The notes under the pieces were generated by a model that made no database searches, was not told the origin of the DNA, and worked only from the letters and a program-made list of their open reading frames with translations. Positions 21,991-32,779 of a stretch of DNA of 64,000 bases are shown here, in pieces. Source of the DNA: Tamarix chinensis (taxonomy: Eukaryota; Streptophyta; Magnoliopsida; Caryophyllales; Tamaricaceae); the NCBI GenBank assembly GCA_030549775.1, contig CM060172.1, positions 1,055,623 through 1,119,622 on the forward strand, in the 5' to 3' direction. How positions within the stretch are numbered: position 1 is the first letter of the stretch; every line of letters begins with the position of its first letter. The translations under genes and the position numbers were made by a program.

Positions 21991-23054
21991 TGATTATTTA
22001 TGCTGCCATGACCTTTGTTTATGGTAGAGAACTGCATGCAGCCGAATGAACTATCTTATTAACCAGAAATTGTGTGGTCACTAAAGGAATAATTTTAATA
22101 TGGTTTTTATTATATGGATTGCGATGTATTTACTGTATCTTATTACTCCCATGATTTCCATACAAGCATGTCTTGTTGTACCACTACTTGAGATTAAGGG
22201 TTGAGCTACACCGATATGATATCACCATGCATTTATGTGACTTCAATGTGTTGCATGAGCCTTATCATGTTTTAGGTAGTATGTTTTACCATTACTTCAC
22301 TGTATTAATACTGCACTTGTGTGGTCACTATGATGATTCTACTTCTGGTCCAGGGATCAATGGATAATTTGTTATGTTATGACTTTCAGTTAGAGTATTT
22401 TGAGGGTGATGACGTGGGCCATTAGTAGGCCATTTATTGGGGTTGGAGGTTTATGTCTATGCCTAAGAGTTAGGTTAACTAGTTAAAAGTGTTTTACCCA
22501 CTGCGTTGGGAAGTTTTTGTATTTTCAGTTATTTAAGCTCTTGGCTCTATTTCCTGTATTTGATTTTGTAAATTATATTATTCATTCTATCTATAATATT
22601 GTTATCATTCTTATTATCCTATATCATCACATTAATATTAGGAGCATGCATCTTTTTTTCATTGTTCTATTTTGCCTTGCATAAAGTATGGATTAGGTGA
22701 TGATCACACTTCTCTCATGGTTGGTGTAGTAGTAACATTTACTAATTTTATTTTTTAAATGCTTCTGCATTATCTTAAAAAACAAAAATTTCTGGTTAAA
22801 AAATTGGTGGCATTACAATTTATATGGGAGGGGTCAACCCTTTACTCTTGAGTTAACTTTTGGGTAGATTTAGGGCTCTTCCTTGGGGATTACACCAATG
22901 GCCTCCCAGACGATTACATCTACTGAGTCCATATTAGCTAGGCCCGGTTAATTACATCGTAGGATTTTGGGTGGGCCCCATTTGCTATGGGGATATCTAA
23001 TCACTTGGTGGGGTCCGTATCACTTATTTTTGAATTTTTATCCTTTTATCCCAA

Positions 23055-23079
23055 TTAGATTTCCACCCGTGCAATGCAC
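23055..23079 (-). terminator. Helitron 3' end: CTAA plus hairpin
   Basis: The minus strand ends ...GTGCATTGCACGGGTGGAAATCTAA and is followed by T. The palindrome GTGCA-T-TGCAC lies about 10 nt before the end, matching the usual Helitron 3' signal, although the stem is short and its outer pairs have decayed. Confidence 0.65.
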
Positions 23080-23269
23080 ACAGATAATAATGAATGAGGT
23101 ATATTTAACCTTGTTTAAAATTGAAAATTAAAATATAAACTAATAATTTGTACTTAGTTGATCAACATATATGAATTTTAAAAGAGAAGAAATAAAGCTT
23201 TTGTACATTAGTGTTAAAATTACATGATCAAAATTTTTCAAACACTTCCTTAAATACAACATTAATTGT

Positions 23270-25422
23270 TGAATTACTTTCATGAGCCTCATCATCGCAT
23301 ATCATAATTTTTAAACCACTATGATTTGTGACTTGAGAAGTAGTGACATATAATTGACCATGACAAAATATTAATTTTTTTTAAGAATAGACCAACATTA
23401 TTAAGAGATTGACCTTGAATTTTGTTGATTGTCATGGAATATGATACAATTAGTAGAAATTATCTTTGATTGAACTTGAAGGGTAATCTTGAGTTATATG
23501 GCATTAAGGAACCTCGGTGATAATACTCTATGATCAGTGTCAGTTCCACCTAAGATCCTTGCTTCCAAGATATGAGATCCAAGCCTTGTGATGATTAAGT
23601 ACCATTACATAGGTCAAGTGAATGTTAAATGTTCGTCCACAACATAACATGTGTACCTATATTCAAATTTAACACATGGTTTGGTACACCGAAGCACTTC
23701 CATTTGGAAATTTTGGAGTGCGTAGATCTTATAATAAATTGTTACTTGCATCATATTTGCATGTTGTATCATAACTGAAATAGGTTTTCTCTTAGTAGAG
23801 TTAATTGATAATATGTATTCATTGATAGACTCAACAATATCAAGAGTTGGTGCTATTATAGATCTTCTTTCAAAATACGCATCGTTACTGATATTTCCAT
23901 TGAAATCCGGATACATGCTTTCCATAATAGCTGTAATAGGGTCTTTAATTTTTTATTTATTATAATATCATCAGGAATTTTTATTGTTGCATAACAATCA
24001 TTCCTACAGCCAATTGTTCCATCTCCTACGCTTGCAATCCATTCGGAAAATTGTTTCAACTCAAGACATTCATCAAATGAGCTTAGTTTTTTTAACCTCA
24101 TGTTCTTTATTAATTGTAACACCTTACAAAATCTCCATAAGTACGAATAATTAATTGTTGTATGAATAATGTCTTGTTTACTACCTTTATGAATGGCAGA
24201 TAATATTTGTCTAAAATCTCCACCAAGAATAACTGTCTTACCTCTTAATGGCTTCTGAAAGCTTAACTCATTGGTGAATCGTAAAATATCGCTCATTGTT
24301 TTATCCAAAGCTTCAAAGTAATACATGTGCATCATTGGTGCTTTGTCTCATATAATAGTTTACACCTTATGATTAATTCAGCTAGTGGATTACCTTGTTT
24401 GAGGTTACATGTTGAATCTTTATTGGGATTTATAGGTATTTTGAATTGAGAATGAGTAGTCCTTCCCCTGGTAATAAAAAAGAAGCAATGCCACTTGATG
24501 CCACATTTGAAAAGATATCTCCTTTTGATCTTATAGATGCTTATAAAGTCTTCCATATAAATTTCTTTCCTATACGTCCATATCCATAAACAGAGAACAA
24601 TCCACCTTCATTAGACTTAGTTTCCTCCATTATTGTGTCACACACGTGTCATTGTTCTAAGGTCATATAAGATAAATGTTTGTTGAGTTCTTCTTTCAAT
24701 GTAGACCAATCGTAACACATTTCGATGTGAATTAATGTATTTCCTATAGTCTTAAAAAACTCTCTAACTGGGAATGGCATTGTTTCAAAATAGCATACGC
24801 TTTTACCACATTTTTGCAACAAATTTTCAACCTCTACCAACCCATAATTTTTGATGTCATCAACTTCCAAATGAAGTTATGCAAAATAATATAAAATATT
24901 ATATATATTTATGAATTGTATTATAAATTGATAATATTGAATTGAATATATTATAAAATTGATGAAAAAGTGAAGCTACCTCTATGTTATAACCTTAAGC
25001 ATTGTTTGTATAAAATGTCATCAGTTACGTAAATCTAAAAACTCTCCCAAACAATTTCTATCCTTATTAGAGATTCTACCGCCAATAATGTGGAAAATAA
25101 TTTTCTTGAAGATGATGTAGAAGACCGATAACTTACCTCAATAATATCATCAATGTATTCTTTATCATTATTTAACAAACCTAGGGCACAACAAGGATCA
25201 TGATATGATGAATGTTGTTCACTATTAATGCATCTTATTTCATCATAACTTGTAGGTTGAAGAAAAACATTAAGATGACATCTTAAATATTACAACACAC
25301 CAGTACTAGGAAGGACATAGAAAATGCATCTAATGGAGAACCTCTCTTTTCATGGTCTCCATTCTCTATTATAATTATCCCAAACAAACTTTTTTGGGAA
25401 TTCTGCATAAGTTAATTCCCTT
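23270..25422 (-). pseudogene. Helitron RepHel, Pif1-like helicase half
   Basis: Minus-strand continuation of the gene at 35857-38540. From the insertion: RELTYAEFPKKFVW (25375-25417), then CALGLLNNDKEY (about 25165), VENLLQKCGKS (24790-24830), a degenerate Walker A (VYGYG-x-x-GKKF, about 24580) where GKT has become GKK, Walker B as APMMHMYYFEALDK (24290-24340), GKTVILGGDFRQILSAI (24195-24245), MYPDFN and RRSIIAPTLDIV (23850-23920), and C-terminal LITRLGSHILEARILGG (23540-23595). The family unwinds DNA during Helitron rolling-circle transposition. Frameshifts near 24330, 23925 and elsewhere, together with the damaged Walker A, mean it is not functional. Confidence 0.85.
25418..25422. repeat. 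Left TSD of the outer family B element
   Basis: CCCTT, repeated at 35857-35861. With one copy and the insert removed, the Helitron frame reads YPEVRELTYAEFP without a break. Confidence 0.85.
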
Positions 25423-26341
25423 TTTAATCCCCCAAAATTTTAGAAAACCTATAATTTAACAAATATCTTTTATTTAAAATAAATTAGCTTTTAAAATTAT
25501 TTAGTTTAATTATTTTATGGACTTTTGAGTATACAAATTTGGATAGGAGTATTTAATAAATTAAAAATAAACATTTTGTTATTTTATCATATTATTTTTA
25601 TTTAAATAAATTTTAAAACTAGTATTTTATTATAATTATCCTTTTAAGCCCATATATTTAATTAATTTAAATTGAATCATTAAATAAACTTATTATAAAA
25701 AATATTACATCCTATTATTTTATAAATTTAATCATTTTAAAATTTTCCATTTTTCCCACTTTCCTTTTTCCTACTTTTTCTTTTCTTTCTCCTTTACCCT
25801 ATTTCTTTTTTTTCCCTTCTTCCTGGCTTTGGGCCGCCAGGCTACCCGGTATGCATTTCCCCCTCCCTGCGCACCTGGGCCAAAGGCCCGTTCCTTCCCT
25901 CCCCATCTTCTCCTTCTCCCACGCACGGCACAACCCAACCCATCCCTCCTTTTTTTTTTCCAGACTGGACCGGCCGACTCCCCTTCTTTCCTGCGCTGGT
26001 CCAACTGCCCGTTCGCACCCTTCCCCCCTTCCCTTCTTTCTTCTTCCACACTCGACACCCTGAACAAGCCAGGAGCCGCCTGCAACTGCCATGTCCGGCC
26101 ACCACCTACCTCCCTACTACTCCCTCTCCCTTCCCCGTCATTTTCTTTCCTATTTCGAGCCAAACCAGCTCTTGGACCACAGCTTGCATACCCTCTCCCT
26201 TTCCTTCTTCTTCCCTCCTTTTCCCCTACCAACCGACAGCCCTGCCACCGTACTGCAGCGCCGACCGACCACCGAATCCCCCTCTCTCTCCCTCTTCTTT
26301 TTCTTCTCCCCACCAGCAGCTCTTGGCCCATTTTTTCTATC

Positions 26342-26346
26342 CTTAC
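26342..26346. repeat. Left TSD of the inner family B element
   Basis: CTTAC, repeated at 31516-31520 immediately after the GTGTTACA end. Confidence 0.8.
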
Positions 26347-27391
26347 TGAAATGCCCCGAAATTTTCTAATTTTATAAATTGTATTTAAATGATATTTTAT
26401 CAAAAAAATTATTTAAATAAATTATTTTATTAAAATAAAATGGAATTAATTAGGAAAAAAATAAAGAAGAAATTTATAAGTATTTTTATTAGAAGAGAAT
26501 TTGGGTATTTTAGCTAATTAAGTATTTTATTTTGAAAATTAATTAAATAAATTATTTTATTTAAAATAATAATGAGAAGATAATTTCAAAATAATAATAA
26601 TTTTATAAATAATTTGATTGGAGAAAATTAGGGTGTTTTGCTAATTAAAAAGGAATTTATGGAAAATCTTTTAAAAATCCTAATTTAGACTAAAATAGGA
26701 TTTAAATATTATTTCATTCAAATATTATTATTTTTAAATATTACAAATATTTTAATTAATTTAAATACCCAACATAATTATTTCTCTCTTTTCCTTTTTC
26801 CTTTTCTTTCCTTTTTCTTTCCTTTTTCTTCTTCTTCTTCTTTTTCTTTTTCTTCTTCTCCTCGTTCGGGCTGCCTCTCCCGCGACCCACTTCTCCTTTT
26901 CTTCCTTCGACCCATCCCAGCCGCGCGACATTGCCTCCTTCTGCCGCCCCTCGATGCGCTGCGTTTTAATTACTTTCCAACTTAAACTCAGCGTTCCATT
27001 TAATGCCTCCTCCTCCGTCACCGAACCGCCCGGTCTCCTTCCTTTCTTTTTCTCTTCTTTCTTTCTCGGCCACCCAGTCCAAGCCCCCCCTCCATCTTCT
27101 TCTTCCCCAGCCCGACGCCACCGACCTACACCTGCACCGCCGCCCGCCCTGGTTTTTCATCGGCGATCTAGCCCGATTTGACCGGCCTTTTCCTCCCTTT
27201 CTCTTCCCCTCGTTTAGGCAGCCTCATAAACCCTATCAACTCTCCCTTTTGTCGCGTGATACTCTCTCTCTCCTGCGCAACCCCTTTTCCCCCGTTTTGA
27301 TTTCCGCCGGCCAAACCACGCCACCGTCGACCGGAACCCTACCTTCCCTATCTACTAGCCGACCCACAGAACCCTAGCCTCCCTTCTAAGA

Positions 27392-27400
27392 CTATAAATA
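27392..27400 (+). promoter_or_regulatory. Candidate TATA box of the inner family B LTR
   Basis: CTATAAATA follows a long pyrimidine-rich stretch and is followed by CCCCTGTAAGAAGCTCTGTA. The composition around it resembles a plant LTR core promoter, where transcription would start about 25-35 bp downstream. No comparable box was found in the outer copy. Confidence 0.5.
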
Positions 27401-28024
27401 CCCCTGTAAGAAGCTCTGTATCGAGCTCTTGATCCTCCAACCCAGAAATCATCTCCTTTCGCCGCCTACCCTTTAGACGTCTCTTCCGCCGCCTCCGGCC
27501 AACTACGCCGCCTTATCTAGCCACCCGTGCACTCCTTGCACCTCCATATAGCTAACCAAATGTTCCATATACCTCGATTCTTCCTGCATAAGTCTCCCTA
27601 GTTGTGCGAATTCCCCTTCCCCACCAGCCCTTTCTTCCACCTCCGCCGCCCTTCAAACCGCCCTTAGCCACCTCTTCCGCCGCTTCTGACGCTTCTTTCT
27701 CCTCTCATTCTCTTCTGCAGAACGTCCTCTATCTCCCCATACCTTTATTTTCCTTTTTCTCCCTCTCCCCTCTCTTTCTTCTTCTCCTCCATTCGGCCAC
27801 CACCACCGCCGTCGTGCGCCGCCACCTTTGGCTGCGCCACCACCTTCATTCTGTCCCTCTCCTTCTAGGAAACTCAAAACACCCCAGCTCCCATCTTAAT
27901 TCTCCCTATCTTATTCCCAGCATGCAACTTTCCCCTCTTTCTTCTCTTTTTCTGGCCACCGCCGCCGCCATCGTGAACCACCGCCGGTGCCGCCTATCCC
28001 CACTAGCCTATGGTTGAACCCCAG

Positions 28025-28510
28025 ACCCTCTCAGCTATTTTCCCTATTTTTATAACCCTTAAATTATTTTATTTCAATTATTTGCATATAAATACTATTA
28101 TTATTATTCTTAATATTTATATTTTTTATATGCATTATTATTAATATTATTAGTATTAATGTTTTTATTATTACCTATGTTGAGGGCTGAAGCCTATTGT
28201 ATTTTAATTCGATTTTATTATTTTTATTCTTATTATTTCTACATTTAATATTATTAATATTAAAATGTTATAAGTATAATTATTATTATTATTTTCTATT
28301 TCGAATTTCGATTATTAGTATTTATTATTATTAATACAAATATTTTAACATTAGTGTTGTTAATAATGTTACTATTATTATCATTATTATCATTATCATT
28401 ATTATTATTATTATCATTATTATTATTATTATTATTTTTTATTATTATCATTATCATTATCATTACTATTACTATTATTATTATTATTACTATTATTATT
28501 ATTTCTGAAT
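28025..28510 (+). repeat. Long imperfect (ATT/ATC)n microsatellite
   Basis: Almost 500 bp dominated by TTA and TCA triplets, purest at 28365-28505. It lies just after the pyrimidine-rich part of the inner family B LTR. Confidence 0.8.
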
Positions 28511-29099
28511 TGGGTTATTTAATTTACAAATAATCTTTGTAGTATTATTTTGGTAAAGGGTCCGAATCTCTTATTTCACTTTATTTTTGAGTAATGCCTT
28601 TTTATTATTATTTCTACTATTTTTATTATTCTTATTAATATTGATATTGATATTATTTTGGAATTTTTGTTATTATTATTTTATCAAAAGCCTAGGCTTA
28701 TATTAAGTTAGTTTTTAATAGTATTTTTGATAGGAGGGAGTCTAATTTTAGTTTTTCCCTCATAATAGGTGAAACCAGTCAAAACCCTATGGAGGCGTAG
28801 GAGCGTGCTCCAAGACCGGTGTCGTTTTAGGTAAGGGGTGCTATGGCCTTTTATGTGCTTATGTGCATTATGTGCTTATGTGCATTATGTGCTTCGCATG
28901 TTATGTACCCTGTGTTTATTATTATTAATTATTTTATATGTGGTATGACTTGGAGTTGAAGTATGTTTTTGTATGGCATGTGTGCTATATGCATATGACA
29001 ATATGTGTTGTGACCTTGTAAGACATGCATGAGAGGACGTTAGTGTGGTTTGTATGGGAAAAAGAGATGAAAAGTAGGATGCGGAAAGAAGTTGACTAA

Positions 29100-29560
29100 G
29101 GGAAGTGAGTTTACCTAAATTTTATGGTTTTATAAGGAATAATCTAGTTTATGATGCTATTTGGGAGAATTTAATTTATGATTGATTGGGAGAATTAAAT
29201 TATGGTTTGTTTGGGAGAATCTAGTTTAGGATGTTATTTGGGAGAATGTAATTTATGATATTATATGGGAGAACTTAAGTTACGATTTGATTGGGAGAAT
29301 TAATTTATAATTTGTTTGGGAGAATCTAATTCATGATGTTATTTGGGAGAATGTAATTTATGATATTATAGGGGAGAATCTAATTTATGATTTGATTGGG
29401 AGAATCTAATTTATGATTTGTTTGGGGGAATCCAATTTATGATTTTTCTTGGGAGGTTCTAGTGTATGGTTTTATGTGGAAGAATATAATTTATGATGTT
29501 AATTGGGAGAATCTAACTTGTGGTCTTGTATGGGAAAATCTAAATTGTGGTTATGAATGG
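29100..29560 (+). repeat. Minisatellite GGGAGAATCTAATTTATGAT, inner family B
   Basis: About 13-14 degenerate units of 30-36 bp, each containing TGGGAGAAT(C/T)TAA(T)TTATGAT. A related but looser series with TTTGG(T)TTGTATGG units follows to about 29860. Confidence 0.7.
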
Positions 29561-30439
29561 GAGAATTTAATCAATTGTATGGTAAAGATGAATCTTCGGT
29601 TTTATGTGATATGAATCTAGGGTTTGGTAAGGATGAATATTTGGTTTGGTATGGACAAATCTTTGAGTTTTATATGGTTTGAATTTAGGGTTTAGTATGG
29701 GTGAATCTTTGGTTTTGTGTGGATTGAATTTAGGGTTTTACATGGTGGTAAATATGGTTTGTATGGTGGTATTAGGGTTTACATGGTGGCATTGATGGTT
29801 GAATGGTGGTATTAGGGTTTGCATGGAATTTAGGCTTTGCATGAAAAAGGTTCGAAGGTTTGCATGGGGAGATTAATATCTGCATGGGTATGAAACTTAC
29901 GTGTAGAAAGTTAATTTGGGATGTAAGGAAGGTAATGTAATTGTTATTTGGGTGTTGAACTATTATAGACGGAAAATAGTACGTGGAGCATTATGAGGGT
30001 ACGGAAGAGACTGAATTAGGGTTTGGAGTAATGAACTCTAGGTTGTGGTGATTAACTAAGGTTTGGAATGGCTAATTATGGTTGTTATGGTTAGATTGGA
30101 TTTGGAGTGATTAACTATGGGTTGTTGTGGTTGTTTAGGGTTTGGTGTGGCTGCTTCGTGTTTTTTTGTATCATGTTTACTTGGTAATTAAAGTGTAATT
30201 ATGAGGATGGTATTTATGAGTTGAGGTATGTGGGGTGTTAAAATGATTTGGGTTGTGTGAGGTGGAGTAAGATTGGCCACAGAGGTCTAAATTAGGGTTT
30301 CGGGATAAAACCCTAGAGTGAGATGTGGAGTGGATTTGGATGATATGTGTTAAAGGAGTGGTTCATGCATGTCTAGGGTTAAATTGTCCGAATAATATAC
30401 TTAAGACATTAATCACGTAAAGTGGAAGATGTTGAGCCA

Positions 30440-30775
30440 AGCCCAGACCGATCCACCGGCATAATAGTGGCCAGGTACTACGGTAACCTGGAGATCAATC
30501 CACCGGCTTAATAGTGGTAGGGTATGTTACCCTAGTGACCGATCCACCGGCTAAAATAGTGGGGGATCCCGAGTTTAACGAACCAACTATATATGTTGTT
30601 AATAAGTGGGAAGATACTAATTACTTACAGTGGAACACCGTGCGAGAAGGGGCCAGACCAATCCACCAGCATATAATAGTGGTAGGGTATGTACCCTAAG
30701 TGACCGATCCACCAGCTATAATAGTGACCAGGAGCCAGAGTGCCCTGGAGACCAATCCACCGGCTAAAATAGTGG
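30440..30775 (+). repeat. Higher-order CCACCGGC-N-ATAATAGTGG array, inner family B
   Basis: Six boxes of the type ATCCACCGGC(T/A)N(A)ATAATAGTGG at about 30452, 30495, 30542, 30662, 30706 and 30753. They form two groups of three. Each group is preceded by an AGTGGAA-containing spacer (30421 and 30629), and the third box of each group is followed by GGGG. The same plan occurs in the outer copy and in the right-edge copy. Confidence 0.75.
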
Positions 30776-32779
30776 GGTTCTTGTAATCGTATGGACTTGA
30801 TAAAGAGTATGGTGTGAAAATATTTTGATAAAGGATTAATGAAGTAATTAATCTAAACTATATTGGACCTTGGCATTTTCACCTGATCATTCATTTGTCT
30901 TTATGTTATTGTGTTAGTGATTATGCCCTGTTATTATTCTACATGGATTATGTGTTGTGTGTTGGCCTTAGTGCTCGGTTACCTTACTCAGTACATAGCG
31001 TACTGATCACCCTTTTCATGGGTGCTGCTCATTCCCACGAGTAGTGTGCCCTTCTGACTTTGTGCAGGTGGGCGAGACATTAGTCGGGGCTGAGTGTTGA
31101 GCATGTTTGGCTTGAGGTTCGAAAGAGTTGTGGCCGTAATTCGTTCTTTATGCGATTTAATTCCTTTTGTTATTCTTAGGTATAGTATTTACCATTTTCT
31201 GATTCATTACTCGATTGAGTATTTTAATTAACCTTTTATCGGTTGTAAGTTTAATTCTATTTTAGAAATGAATTACAATTATTTATGCGTAATATGATCT
31301 TGTTTTACAATCGTTTAATGCTTATTTGGAATTTTAATTGTATTAATTTATAACTGACTATTTCTTTCTTTAGCCTTAGCACTTGGTACTGAATCGGTCG
31401 GAGAGAACCAGTTTGGTACTAAGTGTGGCGGTAACATCCCCAGAATTCACGGGTTTTAATTTAAATTCTTTTGCTTTCAAAAAGAAAAAAAAATAGTGAA
31501 TTTTGGGGTGTTACACTTACTTTCCCTTCCCTGATCCTTTTCTTTCATTTTCTCCTCCTTCCCATTTTCCCCCGTTTTTGCTCGCCGCCACCAGCCGCAG
31601 CTCCAAACGCTGCACTGACCCCCTGCGCCGCCTTCTGCCACCATCTGCTACTGCCCTGCGCCACCACGAGACCCCCCAAGCTACCCTGGAGCCCCTATAG
31701 CTCCTCTCTTCTCCACCTCTTCTTTTTCTCCCCACTTTTCTCCCTTATCGCCAAGCCTCCTGCAACCACCCCGTTCGCCACCGTCCGGCCACCTATGCCG
31801 CCACCCAACCCACCATTCAACTCCCTACAACCTCCTCTACGATTCCCATCCATTGTTTGGCTGAAACAAGTCCTCGAACCCCTTCATTTTTCCCTACTCT
31901 TTTCCTTCCTTCTCAGCCCCTCCACCTCGACCCATGTCGGCAGCCAACTTCGCCGCCTCGCCGCCGCCATCTCCGCCACCTTTGGCCGCCAACAACCCAT
32001 CCTTAGCCTCCACCTACACCCCCTATTCACTCCTGCACCTTTACCTTGCCTCCAATCCTCCCCCATCTACCTCCTTTTCTAGCCTAAAGACACTAAACCG
32101 AGCCATCTCCCCTCCCTTCTGCCTCATTAGCTTCGAACCATTTCTCCCCCTTTGATTTGGAATTTATTTGTCTAAATTTTGAGGTATATTAATAATTAAT
32201 TTAAGTGTTTTATTATTAAATAAATTTTTATAAAGTTTTATCCTTTTAATTTCTTACTTCTAACCTAATAGTTATTGATATTATTTTTAGGTGTTGAGTT
32301 GCTAATTAAGCCTTGAATCCTTAACCGAGATACCGGTAAGGTTTAATTTTTGCGGGATTAAGGTAATCGTTAAACCTCACTTAAATGCATGAAAAAACGT
32401 ATGCTAGCACATTAGGGATTTTAGTATAATTTTATGCATGTTTTGTGTTGCCTAGTATGATATATATATAGTTGCTTATATTGATTGATAAAAAGAAAAG
32501 AAAAGAAAATTATGATAGCTTTTGTGCCATGTGTAGAGAAGATACTTAAGGAATGAGTTTGATATTTGATGGAAATGTTAAATGCTTGTCTATGATGTAT
32601 TATGTTGCTAATGCATGAATAATATTATTGTCTAAGGGTATGTTAGTAATATGCCTATGTAAGTATGTGATCTAATATATGTAGTTGCTAATGAATATTA
32701 TGTTGAATAATGACAATTTGGTGGAGTTAAATGATAAGAATGAAGTGCTAATATTAGTATTTTATGTAGTGGTGGTAAA

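Larger units (their letters stand above)
18949..22817 (+). mobile_element. Family A long LTR-like insertion (probable solo LTR)
   Basis: A 3,869-bp block inserted in the right LTR of the TRIM. Its ends, TATAATACCCC and GGTGGCATTACA, are short imperfect inverted repeats of the TGTAA(C/T)ACCCC...TTACA type seen in long plant LTRs, with the first TG decayed to TA. Flanks GTTTA (18944-18948) and ATTTA (22818-22822) are a 4-of-5 TSD; removing the block restores a TRIM LTR colinear with the left one. It has no coding frames. A related left end starts at 61615. A single long LTR with a 5-bp TSD suggests a solo LTR, though a non-coding element remains possible. Confidence 0.7.
18551..23022 (+). mobile_element. 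TRIM retrotransposon (about 600 bp) with an insertion in its right LTR
   Basis: Two direct repeats of about 250 bp flank a tiny internal region. Left LTR 18551-18802 (TGATGTGATC...ATATCA); right LTR 18903-18948 plus 22823-23022 (TGATGTGATC...GTATCA). After the left LTR comes TGATATCAGAGC (18805-18816), one base from TGGTATCAGAGC, the usual plant initiator-Met-tRNA primer-binding site. A purine-rich AAAGGGAATGGAAA (about 18889) precedes the right LTR. TSD CTTAT is exact on both sides (18546-18550; 23023-23027). It has no coding capacity, as expected for a TRIM. The right LTR is split by family A (18949-22817). Confidence 0.85.
26347..31515 (+). mobile_element. Inner family B long LTR (probable solo LTR), 5.17 kb
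   Basis: Starts TGAAATGCCCCGAAATTTTC and ends GAATTTTGGGGTGTTACA, giving TG...CA ends, with TSD CTTAC. It lies inside the pyrimidine-rich part of another copy of the same family and in the same orientation. Order: AT-rich 26350-26760; pyrimidine-rich 26760-28020; ATT/ATC microsatellite 28025-28510; minisatellite 29100-29560; box array 30440-30775; conserved tail 31370-31515. CTATAAATA at 27392 is a good TATA box. The frames in 26761-28017 are compositional artefacts. Confidence 0.75.

Noticed and set aside
25771..26403. Long overlapping frames on both strands (up to 210 codons)
   Set aside because: They arise from the pyrimidine-rich part of the outer family B LTR; the translations are low-complexity (Arg/Lys/Gly or Ser/Pro/Leu) and open on both strands at once.
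27003..28017. Pro/Ser-rich plus-strand frames in the inner family B LTR
   Set aside because: Same compositional cause; no domain, no consistent start context, and the region is non-coding LTR by structure.
30440..30775. CRISPR-like array
   Set aside because: Boxes are regularly repeated but degenerate, spacers are repeated too, and the context is a plant LTR.
31471..32082. 203-codon Pro/Leu-rich frame
   Set aside because: It spans the junction between the inner element and the outer element, so it cannot be an ancestral gene.
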